Source: Marinobacter qingdaonensis
Lineage (GTDB): Bacteria > Pseudomonadota > Gammaproteobacteria > Pseudomonadales > Oleiphilaceae
Assembly: GCF_034555935.1 (NCBI RefSeq)
Contig: NZ_JAYDCJ010000003.1
Location: 2,108,001 to 2,172,000 of the forward strand
Length of the DNA stretch: 64,000 nt
Direction of reading: 5' to 3'
Shown one piece after another: positions 21,838 to 31,144 of this stretch. The number at the start of each line of letters is the position of its first letter. Positions within the stretch are counted from its first letter, which is position 1. The position numbers were made by a program, and so were the translations under genes. Under the pieces are notes generated by a model. The model saw only the letters and a list, made by a program, of their open reading frames with translations. It ran no database searches and was not told where the DNA came from.

Positions 21838-22083
21838 ATGGGTACCTTTCTTCTTGTGTTGTTCATCGTGGTTCTGCTCGTTGCGGCCATGTCCGTGGGT
21901 GTGATCTTCGGTCGCAAGCCAATCAGCGGCACCTGCGGCGGCATTGGCGCCCTGGGCATCAGCCAGTCCTGTGACATCTGTGGCGGCAACACCCAGAAGT
22001 GCGAAGAGGAAAACGAGCGCATTGCCAACGAGGGCAAAACCGCCGATTCACTGGCCTACGACGCCAGCAAGGGCAAGCGCTGA
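21838..22083 (+). CDS. nqrM: NQR assembly factor NqrM
   Basis: Small membrane protein (81 aa, formerly DUF539) required for NQR maturation, thought to deliver iron to the NqrD/NqrE site. One N-terminal helix (about residues 3-23) is followed by a conserved cysteine cluster: C33, C45, C48 and C55 (CGGIGALG, then SCDICGG). GGGGAGGGC lies immediately before the ATG at 21838. It follows apbE by 12 nt, as in other nqr operons. Confidence 0.93.
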   Translation: MGTFLLVLFIVVLLVAAMSVGVIFGRKPISGTCGGIGALGISQSCDICGGNTQKCEEENERIANEGKTADSLAYDASKGKR

Positions 22084-22142
22084 AGCAGAATCCGATCATC
22101 ACCATTACCTTTTCACGACGTAGATAAGGAGTCACTGCGCGC

Positions 22143-23534
22143 ATGGCAGAACATCATTACGACGTCGTCGTCATCGGCGCCGGGCCTTCGGGCGAAGGCG
22201 CGGCGATGAATGCGACGAAGCACGGTAAACGTGTCGCGATCATCGAGGACAAACAGACCGTCGGCGGTAACTGCACCCACTGGGGCACCATTCCGTCCAA
22301 GGCGCTGCGTCACTCGGTCAAGCAGATCATCACGTTCAATACCAACCAGATGTTCCGTGACATCGGCGAGCCGCGCTGGTTCTCCTTTCCCCGGGTGCTG
22401 CAGAACGCCCAGAAGGTCATCGGCAAGCAGGTCAAGCTGAGGACCCAGTTCTACGCCCGCAACCGGGTCGACCTGATCAACGGCCGTGCCTCCTTCGTCG
22501 ACAAGAACCGCCTGGAAATCCGCGGCAGCAAGGTGGTAGAGCACATCCACTTCAAGCAGGCGATCATCGCCACCGGCTCTCGGCCGTACCTGCCGCCCGA
22601 TGTGGATTTCCGTCACCACCGGATCTACAACTCCGACACCATCCTGAACCTGTCCCACACGCCCCGCACGCTGATCATCTACGGCGCCGGGGTCATCGGT
22701 TCGGAATACGCCTCGATCTTCGCCGGTCTGGGCGTGAAGGTGGACCTGATCAACCCGGGCAGCCGACTGCTGTCGTTCCTGGACGACGAGATCTCGGACG
22801 CGCTCAGCTACCACCTGCGCAACAACGGCGTGCTGGTCCGTCATAACGAGCAGTACGAGAAGGTCGAGGGCGACGACCACGGTGTGGTGCTGTCGCTGGC
22901 CTCCGGCAAGAAGATCCGCGCCGATGCCTTCCTGTGGTGTAACGGCCGCACCGGCAACACCGATTCCCTGAACCTGGACAGCGTCGGCCTGGTGCCGAAC
23001 GGCCGGGGCCAGCTGTCGGTGGACGAGCACTACCGCACCGAGGTGGAGAACATCTACGCCGCCGGTGACGTCATCGGCTGGCCGAGCCTGGCCAGTGCCG
23101 CCTACGACCAGGGCCGCTCCGCGTCCTCGGACATCGTGAAGGATGAGTATTTCCGATTCGTCTCCGATGTGCCGACCGGCATCTACACCATTCCGGAGAT
23201 CAGCTCCGTTGGCAAGACCGAGCGCGAACTGACCGAAGCCAAGGTGCCGTACGAAGTGGGCCAGGCTTTCTTCAAGGACCTGGCGCGGGCGCAGATCACC
23301 GGCGACGCGGTGGGCATGCTGAAGATCCTGTTCCACCGGGAGACCCGCGAGATCCTGGGCATTCACTGCTTCGGGGACCAGGCGGCGGAGATCGTCCACA
23401 TCGGCCAGGCGATCATGAACCAGAGCGGGGAAGCCAATTCCCTGAACTACTTCATCAACACCACCTTCAACTACCCGACCATGGCGGAAGCCTACCGGGT
23501 GGCGGCCCTGAATGGCCTGAACCGGATCTTCTGA
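22143..23534 (+). CDS. sthA: Soluble pyridine nucleotide transhydrogenase SthA
   Basis: Cytosolic flavoprotein that transfers hydride between NADPH and NAD+, usually oxidising excess NADPH. The GAGPSG dinucleotide loop is at residues 12-17, and the active region reads [17 protein letters not shown]. The second cysteine of the lipoamide-dehydrogenase disulfide is a threonine here, the mark of SthA. A second GAGVIGSE loop lies near 183. It is 463 aa (E. coli 466). It follows nqrM by 59 nt on the same strand with AAGGAG ahead of it, and ends 5 bp from the convergent GDPD gene. Confidence 0.95.
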   Translation: MAEHHYDVVVIGAGPSGEGAAMNATKHGKRVAIIEDKQTVGGNCTHWGTIPSKALRHSVKQIITFNTNQMFRDIGEPRWFSFPRVLQNAQKVIGKQVKLRTQFYARNRVDLINGRASFVDKNRLEIRGSKVVEHIHFKQAIIATGSRPYLPPDVDFRHHRIYNSDTILNLSHTPRTLIIYGAGVIGSEYASIFAGLGVKVDLINPGSRLLSFLDDEISDALSYHLRNNGVLVRHNEQYEKVEGDDHGVVLSLASGKKIRADAFLWCNGRTGNTDSLNLDSVGLVPNGRGQLSVDEHYRTEVENIYAAGDVIGWPSLASAAYDQGRSASSDIVKDEYFRFVSDVPTGIYTIPEISSVGKTERELTEAKVPYEVGQAFFKDLARAQITGDAVGMLKILFHRETREILGIHCFGDQAAEIVHIGQAIMNQSGEANSLNYFINTTFNYPTMAEAYRVAALNGLNRIF

Positions 23535-23539
23535 TCCGG

Positions 23540-24334
23540 TCAGTTTGCGGGCAGGGCCTCAGCGTCTGGCTCAGGCCCGGTCTGCACCGTGGGCAGCGAA
23601 AGCAGCGAACGGGCCCGGTTGTCGAAGAACATCCGGGTGCTGGTCGGATAATCGGTGATGATGCTGTCCACCCCCATCTCCTCCAGCTGCAGCATGTCGT
23701 GAATGCGGTTCACCGTCCAGGTGGACACGTGCAGCTCTCTACGGTGCGCCTCCTGCACCAGTTCCGCGGAACACAGCTTCCAGTTCAGGCACAGGTAATC
23801 GCAGCCCAGTTTCTGGGCCAGATTCACCGGCTTCGGAAACCGCCGCTCGGAAACCAGTCCCAAATGAATCTTCTTGTCCCGCCGACGCACTTCCTTCAAA
23901 AACCAGGTGTCGGACGAGGTGATGGCGACCCGGCCATACAGGTCCCGGCGCTGGATGATCTCCGTCAGGCGATTGGATAGGATGTTCAGCCGTTGGCGGC
24001 TGTCTTTTTTCACTTCCAGCTGGACGTGCTCGAGATCGGTGAACTGATCGAGCAGGGACTCCAGGGTGGGAATGCCGATTTTCCGGGGCCAGGAGCTGGT
24101 GTTGCGCCGGGCGTCCATGTCGGCCAGCTCGGCGGCCGTGAAGCTGCCCACGTCGCCTTTCTGGCCGGTGGTGCGGTCTACGGTCAAGTCGTGCACCAGC
24201 ACCGGCTTGCCGTCCTTGGACAGCACCAGATCAAGCTCGAAATGGCGGATTCCATGCCGGTAGGCGTGCGCAAAGCCGGGTAGGGTGTTCTCGGGGGCTT
24301 CGCCTTTGGCGCCTCGGTGTCCGTACACAATCAT
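23540..24334 (-). CDS. Glycerophosphodiester phosphodiesterase, cytosolic type
   Basis: Hydrolyses glycerophosphodiesters from phospholipid turnover to glycerol-3-phosphate and an alcohol. The GDPD signature is at the start: HRGAKGEAPENT (H6, R7, E14, N15), then ELDLVLSKDGKPVLVHD with the metal-binding acidic pair and the second catalytic histidine. It is 264 aa with no signal peptide, resembling UgpQ rather than periplasmic GlpQ. Its ATG overlaps the stop of the DAHP synthase gene (ATGA), so it is translationally coupled to it. Confidence 0.9.
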   Translation of the reverse strand: MIVYGHRGAKGEAPENTLPGFAHAYRHGIRHFELDLVLSKDGKPVLVHDLTVDRTTGQKGDVGSFTAAELADMDARRNTSSWPRKIGIPTLESLLDQFTDLEHVQLEVKKDSRQRLNILSNRLTEIIQRRDLYGRVAITSSDTWFLKEVRRRDKKIHLGLVSERRFPKPVNLAQKLGCDYLCLNWKLCSAELVQEAHRRELHVSTWTVNRIHDMLQLEEMGVDSIITDYPTSTRMFFDNRARSLLSLPTVQTGPEPDAEALPAN

Positions 24335-25458
24335 TCTGCAGTCTTACCTTTCAAGCGTTGGTAGATGGCCTGGCGTTTTTGCCAGGTCTCATGGCACAGC
24401 TGGATGTCTTCCAGGTAGGCCGGCAATTCGTCCATCAACAGGGCCTGGGGACCGTCCACCAGGGCTTTCTCGGGTTTCGGGTGGAAATCCACCAGCACCA
24501 TGTTGGCCCCGGCAATCACGCCCTGGGCGGTGGCGTGGATCACATCCAGGATGCCGTCCGGTGAGTGTTCCCGGCTGCCCACGGAGTGGGACGGGTCCAC
24601 GCACACCGGCATGCGGGTCAGCCGCTTCACCGCCGGCACATGGGCGAAATCCACCATGTTGCGGTGCGGCTGGCCGGCCTCGGTCTTCATCCCGCGCAAA
24701 CAGAAAATCACGTTGGCGTTGCCCTCGCTGGCCAGGTACTCGGCCGCGTTCAGGGACTCGTTCAGGGTAATGCCGAAACCGCGCTTGAGCAGCACCGGGT
24801 AGGTGCTCTGCCGGCCAATGGCTTTCAGCAGCTCAAAGTTCTGGGTGTTGCGGGTGCCCACCTGCAGCATCACCCCGGTCGGCCGGCCCAGTTGCTCCAG
24901 GCAGGTGTCGATTTCCTCGATGTGGCTCTCGTGGGTGATCTCCATGGCAATCACCTTGATGCCATGCTTGCCTGCCTTCTCGAACACCCAGGGCAGGCAG
25001 CCCTTGCCGTGGCCCTGGAACGAGTAGGGGTTGGTGCGCGGCTTGTAGGCGCCCATGCGGGTGCATTGCTGGCCGTGTTGCTCCAGCGCCTGCATCATGA
25101 TTTCCACGTGCTCGGGCACGTCCACCGCGCACAGGCCGGCAAACACGTTCAGGTTGGACTGGTTGAAATCGACGCCGTTGTAGCTGAACCCGCTCTGACG
25201 GCGGTCGTCCCGGTGCCGGCCCAGAATGCGGTAGTCGTCGGAAATGCGAATGGCCCGCTCAACCGCCGGCAACGCCTCAATCTCGTCTTTGTCCAGGGAT
25301 TTGGTGTCGCCCAGCAGGTAGAGTTCGGTCAGGCGCTGGCTGGCGCCCTGGACCTCGTGGACCCGGACCGACACTCCCGGCAGGTTTTCCAGGTAGTGCA
25401 TGGTCTGGCGGTAGGCTTCGCTGTCGAGCGCCGTGTTGGGGTGGAGAATCGCGAGCAT
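24331..25458 (-). CDS. DAHP synthase, type I-beta-like
   Basis: Expected to condense phosphoenolpyruvate and erythrose-4-phosphate to DAHP, the first shikimate-pathway step. Family motifs of the I-beta/KDO8P-synthase group are clear: MGAYKPRTNPYSFQG, VGTRNTQNFELLK, LLKRGFG and CVDPSHSVG. About 95 residues precede the barrel and could be a regulatory domain. Some motif positions differ from the usual I-beta text (AGLCAVD for AGPCAVE, VGTRN for IGARN), so an altered substrate is possible. It is 375 aa. It lies in a run with tal and terB upstream and GDPD downstream. Confidence 0.82.
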   Translation of the reverse strand: MLAILHPNTALDSEAYRQTMHYLENLPGVSVRVHEVQGASQRLTELYLLGDTKSLDKDEIEALPAVERAIRISDDYRILGRHRDDRRQSGFSYNGVDFNQSNLNVFAGLCAVDVPEHVEIMMQALEQHGQQCTRMGAYKPRTNPYSFQGHGKGCLPWVFEKAGKHGIKVIAMEITHESHIEEIDTCLEQLGRPTGVMLQVGTRNTQNFELLKAIGRQSTYPVLLKRGFGITLNESLNAAEYLASEGNANVIFCLRGMKTEAGQPHRNMVDFAHVPAVKRLTRMPVCVDPSHSVGSREHSPDGILDVIHATAQGVIAGANMVLVDFHPKPEKALVDGPQALLMDELPAYLEDIQLCHETWQKRQAIYQRLKGKTAE

Positions 25459-25472
25459 GCTGCCTCCTTGTG

Positions 25473-25919
25473 TTATCCGGCCTCCTCGGCTCGGTGCCGC
25501 GCCTGCATGTATTCCCGATGATTAAGATGCAGCAGGTCGGCCATGCGGCGTATAAGGTGTTCCTCGTACTTGTCGATGCGTCCGTCGGCAAAGGCGACCC
25601 GCCAGATGCTCTCGAGCAGGGCCTGTTTGGCGTTCTGGTCCAGATGCTCGTTGATCTGGCCGGTGAACTCGTACATCGAGGTGGCGTCCTCGGCGTGGTT
25701 CAGGGCGTCGGCCAGAATCGCCTCGGCTTCCTCCCGGCTCACCTGGTGCGCCTTCACGGCGCAATCCACGATGGTCTGCAGCTCACGCTCGTCCTCGTTG
25801 TGGTCGACCCGGGAGAGCTGCACCATCAGGGCGGTGGCGGCCACCGCCAACTGGTGGTTGTCCGGTTGGGCGTTCTCGGTCTCCGGGGCAGAAAACAGCT
25901 TTTTCAGTTGCTCAAGCAT
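25473..25919 (-). CDS. TerB-family protein
   Basis: Small helical cytoplasmic protein (148 aa) of the TerB (tellurite resistance B-like) superfamily. The two acidic, metal-binding-type repeats are visible: QLSRVDHNEDERELQTI and RVAFADGRIDKYEEHLIRR. TerB-like proteins often accompany stress or membrane systems, but no other ter gene is present, so tellurite resistance should not be inferred. It sits between tal (32 nt upstream) and DAHP synthase (14 nt downstream) and is probably co-transcribed with both. Confidence 0.82.
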   Translation of the reverse strand: MLEQLKKLFSAPETENAQPDNHQLAVAATALMVQLSRVDHNEDERELQTIVDCAVKAHQVSREEAEAILADALNHAEDATSMYEFTGQINEHLDQNAKQALLESIWRVAFADGRIDKYEEHLIRRMADLLHLNHREYMQARHRAEEAG

Positions 25920-25951
25920 AAGCGGTCAGAGGGTCTCCATCTGCAATGAAT

Positions 25952-26917
25952 TCAGGCGGCCTGCGCCAGCTGCCGGACCCGCTGCTCCAGTTCGATCTGG
26001 TCGGCGGTGAAGCGCCGGATGCCGTCCGCCAGTTTCTCGGTGGCCATGGCGTCCTCGTTGGACTCCCAGCGGAACAGCTGCTCGTCCACGGTGCCGAGCC
26101 GGTCACCGGTGCTGGCGCCCTCGGCCGACAGTTGCCGGGGCAGGGTGCCGGTGTCGTCCTGCAGCTCCTGCAGCAGCGCCGGGCTGATGGTCAGCCGGTC
26201 GCAGCCTGCCAGCATCTCGATCTCACCAATGTTGCGGAAGCTGGCGCCCATCACCACGGTGTCGTAGCCGTTGGCCTTGTAGAAATTATAGATGCGCGAG
26301 ACCGAGAGCACGCCCGGATCTTCCGCCGGGGCAAAGCTGCTGCGGTCGCTGTTCGCCAGATGCCAGTCCAGGATCCGGCCGACAAACGGCGAGATCAGGA
26401 ACGCGCCGGCCTGGGCACAGGCGGCGGCCTGGATGAACGAGAACAGCAGGGTCAGGTTGCAGCGAATGCCTTCCTTCTCCAGCTGCTCGGCCGCGCGAAT
26501 GCCCTCCCAGGTGGAGGCAATCTTGATCAGCACCCGGTTGGTGTCCACGCCATGGCGGTCGTACAGCTCCACCAGGCGGCGGGCCCGATCCAGGGTGGCG
26601 TTGGTGTCGAACGACAGCCGCGCATCCACTTCCGTGGACACTACGCCGGGAATCAGGTTCAGGATCTCCCGGCCGGCCAGTACCGCCAGGGTATCAGTGG
26701 CCAGGGTCAGCTGCTCGGCGCTGGAACCGCCGTGGCGGCGAGCGTCGGCCACGGCCTGGTCAAGCATGGGACGGTAGGCATCGGAGGCGGCTGCTTTCAG
26801 CAACAGCGAAGGATTGGTGGTGGCATCTTCCGGCCGCCATTTAGCAATGGCGTCGATGTCGCCGGTGTCGGCCACCACGGTGGTCATGGTTTTCAGTTGC
26901 TCAAGCTTGTTGGTCAT
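25952..26917 (-). CDS. tal: Transaldolase
   Basis: Moves a dihydroxyacetone unit between sedoheptulose-7-phosphate and glyceraldehyde-3-phosphate, giving erythrose-4-phosphate and fructose-6-phosphate. The Schiff-base lysine is K132 in [10 protein letters not shown] and the acid-base aspartate is D17, the same numbers as E. coli TalB. It is 321 aa. The frame is open upstream, but the start at 26917 gives [10 protein letters not shown], the family N-terminus. It is the first gene of a probable tal-terB-DAHPS-GDPD operon. Confidence 0.95.
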   Translation of the reverse strand: MTNKLEQLKTMTTVVADTGDIDAIAKWRPEDATTNPSLLLKAAASDAYRPMLDQAVADARRHGGSSAEQLTLATDTLAVLAGREILNLIPGVVSTEVDARLSFDTNATLDRARRLVELYDRHGVDTNRVLIKIASTWEGIRAAEQLEKEGIRCNLTLLFSFIQAAACAQAGAFLISPFVGRILDWHLANSDRSSFAPAEDPGVLSVSRIYNFYKANGYDTVVMGASFRNIGEIEMLAGCDRLTISPALLQELQDDTGTLPRQLSAEGASTGDRLGTVDEQLFRWESNEDAMATEKLADGIRRFTADQIELEQRVRQLAQAA

Positions 26918-27034
26918 TCGTCCCGTCGTCCCGGTTGATCTGTTGTTCCCGCATCCGACTCCCGGATGCCGACTCAAACCCTACAATAGCGGGCTGGTCT
27001 GACAGGAACAAGACAAGGGCGGCGGCCGGGCGGA

Positions 27035-28093
27035 TTAAGCTTCGGCAATGGCGGCGCGTTCGGGCTCCCGCACTTTCGCAAGGGCGGCCTGAATCACCTC
27101 GAGACCGGCGCCAGGTTTGTGGGCGTTTTCGCTGATGTGGCGACGGAACTGCCGGCCACCGGGCACGCCGTGGAACAGCCCCAACAGGTGCCGGGACATG
27201 TGGGTGAGGTACACCCCGCGGGCCAGCTCGCTCTCAATGAACGCGTACATGGCCCGCAGCGCGTCGTGGCGGGTGATGGAGGATTGCGGCGCACCAAAGA
27301 ACTCGCTGTCCACGCTCGCCAGCAGCCAGGGGTTGTTGTAGGCCTCCCGGCCCAGCATCACGCCATCAGTGTGCTGCATGTGCTCGTGGCACTCATCAAA
27401 GGTCTTGATGCCGCCGTTGATGATGATCTCCAAGTGCGGGTACTTCTGCTTCAGGTCATAGACCCAGTCGTATTTCAGCGGCGGAACCTCCCGGTTCTCC
27501 TTCGGACTCAGGCCCTCCAGGATGGCAATGCGTGCGTGCACGATGAAGGTCTTGCAGCCGGCGGCCGCCACCTTCTCAATGAACTCGCACAGATCGTCCC
27601 AGGATTCCCGGCCATCAATACCGATGCGGTGCTTCACCGTGACCGGCAGATTGGTGGCCTCGATCATCGCCCGCACACCCTCGGCGACCCTGTCCGGGTG
27701 GCCCATCAGGCAGGCACCGATCATGTTGTTCTGCACCCGATCACTGGGGCAGCCCACGTTCAGGTTCACCTCATCAAAGCCATACTGCTCGGCCAGCTTC
27801 GCACACTGGGCCAGCTCCCCCGCATCACTGCCACCCAGCTGCAGCGCCAGCGGATACTCCGCCGGATCGTGGCGCAGAAAACGCGCGGTGTCGCCATGAA
27901 TCAGCGCCCCGGTAGTCACCATCTCCGTGTACAGCAGCGCATGCCGGCTCAACTGGCGCGCCAGGTAGCGGAAATGGCTGGTAGTCCAGTCCATCATCGG
28001 GGCCACGCTGAAGCGGCGGGAGAAGTTCTCGCCGTGGAAGCCTTGCACGGTGGTGGCGTTGGAGGCGCTTTGGAGCTGGGTGTTCTCAGTCAT
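27035..28093 (-). CDS. dusA: tRNA-dihydrouridine(20/20a) synthase DusA
   Basis: FMN enzyme that reduces uridine to dihydrouridine in the tRNA D-loop with NADPH. It opens its barrel with FSVAPMMDWT and has the catalytic cysteine C115 in LNVGCPSDRVQ. KHRIGID and NGGI (FMN-phosphate region) follow. It is 352 aa (E. coli about 330). The first roughly 20 residues before the barrel are variable. It is a single gene, transcribed away from the AT-rich island. Confidence 0.94.
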   Translation of the reverse strand: MTENTQLQSASNATTVQGFHGENFSRRFSVAPMMDWTTSHFRYLARQLSRHALLYTEMVTTGALIHGDTARFLRHDPAEYPLALQLGGSDAGELAQCAKLAEQYGFDEVNLNVGCPSDRVQNNMIGACLMGHPDRVAEGVRAMIEATNLPVTVKHRIGIDGRESWDDLCEFIEKVAAAGCKTFIVHARIAILEGLSPKENREVPPLKYDWVYDLKQKYPHLEIIINGGIKTFDECHEHMQHTDGVMLGREAYNNPWLLASVDSEFFGAPQSSITRHDALRAMYAFIESELARGVYLTHMSRHLLGLFHGVPGGRQFRRHISENAHKPGAGLEVIQAALAKVREPERAAIAEA

Positions 28094-28540
28094 GAATCAC
28101 TCTGGGGTACAGATGGGTGTTCAGAATTTGGGCGCTATTGTAACAGGAAAGGCAAACACGCTGCTGTAGGGCTTTGGCGAAGGGACCGTGCGTTCGGTGA
28201 TTAGTCTGCTACGCTTCTTGGAGGTCAAAAGGAGCTGGGTTGAACGTTGAGGGTCGAAAAATTGAACTGGTATCGACTAGTGTTCTTACAACCTTATAAA
28301 AAATATGGAATAGTTCATGTTCTCGCTGGGAAAGAGCGAACAGGCGATTTTGGAGTTTTGAGATCAAATGCGCTTACTTGCGGAAACCTGAGGAGCAACG
28401 TGTGTCAGGATTCTGCGAAGTCTCAGCATATTGGTTCGGGGCATGCGAAAACTGTAATTGTGAACAGGCGCGACGTGATAGGCGTCCTTTTTCGATGAAT
28501 TGGCTGTTAGAAAGTAAAGTTTACAACCTGAGAGGTCTAC
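28094..28540 (+). other. Gene-poor AT-rich left flank of the island
   Basis: No convincing gene in 447 bp. The first 130 bp resemble ordinary upstream sequence of dusA. From about 28240 base composition shifts to AT-rich and stays so through the ATPase gene. A TTG-initiated frame of 83 codons (28247-28498) has no recognisable domain and many rare-looking codons, and is treated as chance or remnant. No tRNA, integrase or clear direct repeat marks the boundary. Confidence 0.5.
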
Positions 28541-29983
28541 ATGGAGTTTGACGAGTACCATTTGCAAAGGCTTTTTGGCCACGAAGCAGCTGAAAGTGAA
28601 GACCCTGAACGGCTTAAGGAGTATTATTTTAAAAGCAAGCTATACAAGCAAGTTGTGAATGACTTGCCCCTTCGTATAGTTGTTGGTCATAAAGGTATTG
28701 GGAAATCGGCACTTTTTCAAGTTGCCATTGATGAAGAAGCGAGATCGAACAAGCTCACCCTATTGATTAAACCCAATGATGTTCAGGGTATTGGAAAAGA
28801 TACATCGAATTTTCTTGGTCTTATTAGTGAGTGGAAAGCCGGCATAAATGAAATAATTGCAAAGAAAACATTGGAGTCATTTGGCCTTCTTCATGATGGG
28901 TGGAGGCAGAAACTAAATCAATTTGGAGGTGCCGCTTTAAATTATTTGGAGTCAACATTAAAAATAAGTGAAAAGGTTGACTTGAATGACTCTAAGAAAG
29001 CAATTATTGAGAACTTTCTGAAAAGCAACAAGATATACGTTTATATTGATGACCTTGACAGGGGTTGGGAAGGAAAGGAGTGGGATATAAAACGCATTTC
29101 CGCACTCTTGAATGCCGTCAGGGATATATCGACTGAGAATCGTGGGGTTTATTTCAGAATAAGCTTGCGATCTGATGTTTACTTTCTCTCCAGGACATCT
29201 GATGAGTCAACGGATAAAACAGAAAGCTCAGTGATTTGGTATCATTGGACTAATCACGAGATTTTAGCGCTTTTGGTTAAGCGCATCGAAAGCTTCTTTG
29301 GTCGAGACGTCGATGAGAAGGAGTTGTTAAAAAAGGATCAATGGGAGCTGATGAAGTACCTATCTCCTGTGATAGAAGAACGATTTTTAGGGAAGGGGCA
29401 TTGGAACAATGCACCCATGTATCGGGTGCTGATGTCTCTGATTAGAAAACGTCCGCGTGACCTTGTAAAGCTCTTAACCCTGGCTGGCCGTGAAGCAAAT
29501 AATTCCGAAGATGACATCATACGGACGGCTCATCTTGAAAGCATATTTGAAAGCTACTCTCAAGGGCGACTCCAAGATACCTTCAATGAGTACAGGTCGG
29601 AGCTTCCAGACATTGAGCGGTTAGTTCTCGGCATGAAGCCGACGAAAGTTGAGAGGAGAGCGGCAGAGGGGTATGTCTATTCGACTGACAAACTCCTTAA
29701 GAAGATCAGCGCTATTGAGGAGCAAGGAAGCTTTAAATGGGCAAAAGGTTCCATAGCCACAACTAAAGAGCTTGCCGCATTCCTTTATAAAATTAATTTT
29801 CTAACAGCCAGAAAGGAAACGGATAGAGGAATTGACAGAAAATACTTTGAAGAAAATAGGTACCTTTCGAATAAATTTGCTGAATTTGGCTATGACTGGG
29901 AGGTTCATCCTGCATACAGGTGGGCACTCCAGCCAGATGATCCAAGAAAAATATTCGATGAGCTCAAGTTGAGTGCCGCGTGA
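28541..29983 (+). CDS. P-loop ATPase, Sll1717-like
   Basis: Predicted STAND/AAA-like ATPase of 480 aa. It opens with LFGHEAAESEDPERLKEYYF, the segment that precedes the P-loop in Sll1717-family ATPases. Walker A is GHKGIGKS (49-56), Walker B is YVYIDDLD (about 166-173), and a conserved arginine, R210, lies in ISLRSDVYF. The C-terminal half is helical with no recognised effector domain. AGAGG lies 7 nt before the ATG. Codon use is AT-rich, unlike both neighbours, so horizontal acquisition is likely. Such ATPases are often found near defence genes, but no nuclease, toxin or other partner is encoded here. The function is unknown. Confidence 0.75.
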   Translation: MEFDEYHLQRLFGHEAAESEDPERLKEYYFKSKLYKQVVNDLPLRIVVGHKGIGKSALFQVAIDEEARSNKLTLLIKPNDVQGIGKDTSNFLGLISEWKAGINEIIAKKTLESFGLLHDGWRQKLNQFGGAALNYLESTLKISEKVDLNDSKKAIIENFLKSNKIYVYIDDLDRGWEGKEWDIKRISALLNAVRDISTENRGVYFRISLRSDVYFLSRTSDESTDKTESSVIWYHWTNHEILALLVKRIESFFGRDVDEKELLKKDQWELMKYLSPVIEERFLGKGHWNNAPMYRVLMSLIRKRPRDLVKLLTLAGREANNSEDDIIRTAHLESIFESYSQGRLQDTFNEYRSELPDIERLVLGMKPTKVERRAAEGYVYSTDKLLKKISAIEEQGSFKWAKGSIATTKELAAFLYKINFLTARKETDRGIDRKYFEENRYLSNKFAEFGYDWEVHPAYRWALQPDDPRKIFDELKLSAA

Positions 29984-30090
29984 ATGTGTAAAAAAACGGC
30001 TGCACTGCTACCGTCATCTGCTGCTCCGCAACTCGGAATCGTCGCGTGAGACTGGTGTTAATCTCTAAATAGAAAGGCTTTCACCATTCC

Positions 30091-30124
30091 GGGCCCAGCC
30101 GTCAATCAGTGCTGATCTGGGCCC
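30091..30124. repeat. Long stem-loop after the ATPase gene
   Basis: GGGCCCAG (30091-30098) pairs with CTGGGCCC (30117-30124). Inside, ATCAG (30105-30109) pairs with CTGAT (30112-30116). ATTTGTT follows on the plus strand, a weak T run. It may end transcription of the ATPase gene, the convergent oxidoreductase gene, or both. Confidence 0.5.
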
Positions 30125-30163
30125 ATTTGTTCAGCGTGAAGGTTTTCGTGTCCTCTCTAGACT

Positions 30164-31144
30164 CTAGAGCGTGACAACCACTCCACCAGACTCCGCCGAC
30201 TCAAACAACGCCGACATCACCTTGTGGCAAGCCAAACTCCGCTCCGGCCACTGAGAATCGAGATCTCCACTGAGCACAATGTCCGAGAAGGTCTCCACCA
30301 GCTTCACCACATGGTCACAGGGCTCCACCTCTTGCACCGTGTCCTTACCTTCAGCATCCCCGAAGGTGTAACGGGAGCTTCCGGTAAACCGCTCGCCATA
30401 AGCAGCAAAGTACCCAGTCCGACCCTGGCCGCCGACCAGGTCGTCGATCTTGATTAGGCCAGCGTCGCCAACCGTTTCCACCTGTGAGCGGTGGGCCAGC
30501 TCACAGCCTGCATCAAAGGTGGCCATGCGGCCGCCGGAGAACCAGATGGTGCCGCCACAGGCGACGATGGTGTCCACGGAGTTCTTGGAGACGTGGGTCA
30601 TCTGCACTTTTTCGGGCAGCTCGTAGTTGAAGCTCCACATAGTGGCGCTGATGGGGTACCAGCCCTGATCGCCGAAGCAGCCCATGGGTTCGCGAGTTTT
30701 GTCGGTGCGGCCGTTGCCGCCTTCGTACCATTCTTTATCCGGTGCCTTGAAGGTGAAGGCGCTGGTGACGCGGCACACTTCGCCAATGTCGCCGTTGGCA
30801 ATGCGCTCCTCGATTTCTTTGGTGCGGTTGCTGTGCAGCCACATGGTGCCGTCCATGAACTGCACGCCGTTTTCCTGGCACACCTCGATGGCCTCTTCGA
30901 CGCCGTCGGCCAGGGGTTTCTCGGCGTATACGTGCTTGCCAGCGCGGGCGGCTTTCTTGATCCAGTCGTTGCGCAGGGCGGTGGGCACGGGCAGGTACAC
31001 CTCGTCGATGCTGTTGGTCTTTGGTCGGCCTTTCGTTGCCGACCACATCTGAGTTCTAATTGCCTGAATGCAAGTGTAGGTGATGGCCTTTGGGATGTTT
31101 GCAACCTGGGCCATTCCAACCAATCCCCAATGAGGTACGAGCAA
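30164..31144 (-). pseudogene. Damaged Gfo/Idh/MocA-family oxidoreductase
   Basis: The C-terminal two thirds look like an NAD(P)-dependent sugar or inositol dehydrogenase: VYLPVPTAL, AGKHVYAEKPLAD (catalytic EKP), then the substrate domain with MDGTMWLHSNR and GCFGDQGWYPI. The N-terminal Rossmann half is short. [13 protein letters not shown] is followed after only about 25 unusual residues by SIDEVYLPVP, where 50 or more further residues (the adenine-ribose strand and following helices) are expected. No ATG precedes the glycine motif; the frame opens with TTG at 31144, back-to-back with the ridA ATG. I read this as an internal deletion and a lost start. A short functional variant is less likely. 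Confidence 0.6.

Noticed and set aside
25473..25919. Tellurite resistance operon
   Set aside because: Only a TerB-like gene is present; terA, terC, terD, terE and terZ are absent.
28247..28498. TTG-started frame of 83 codons before the ATPase gene
   Set aside because: No SD, no recognisable domain and an odd composition; better seen as remnant or chance in the island flank.
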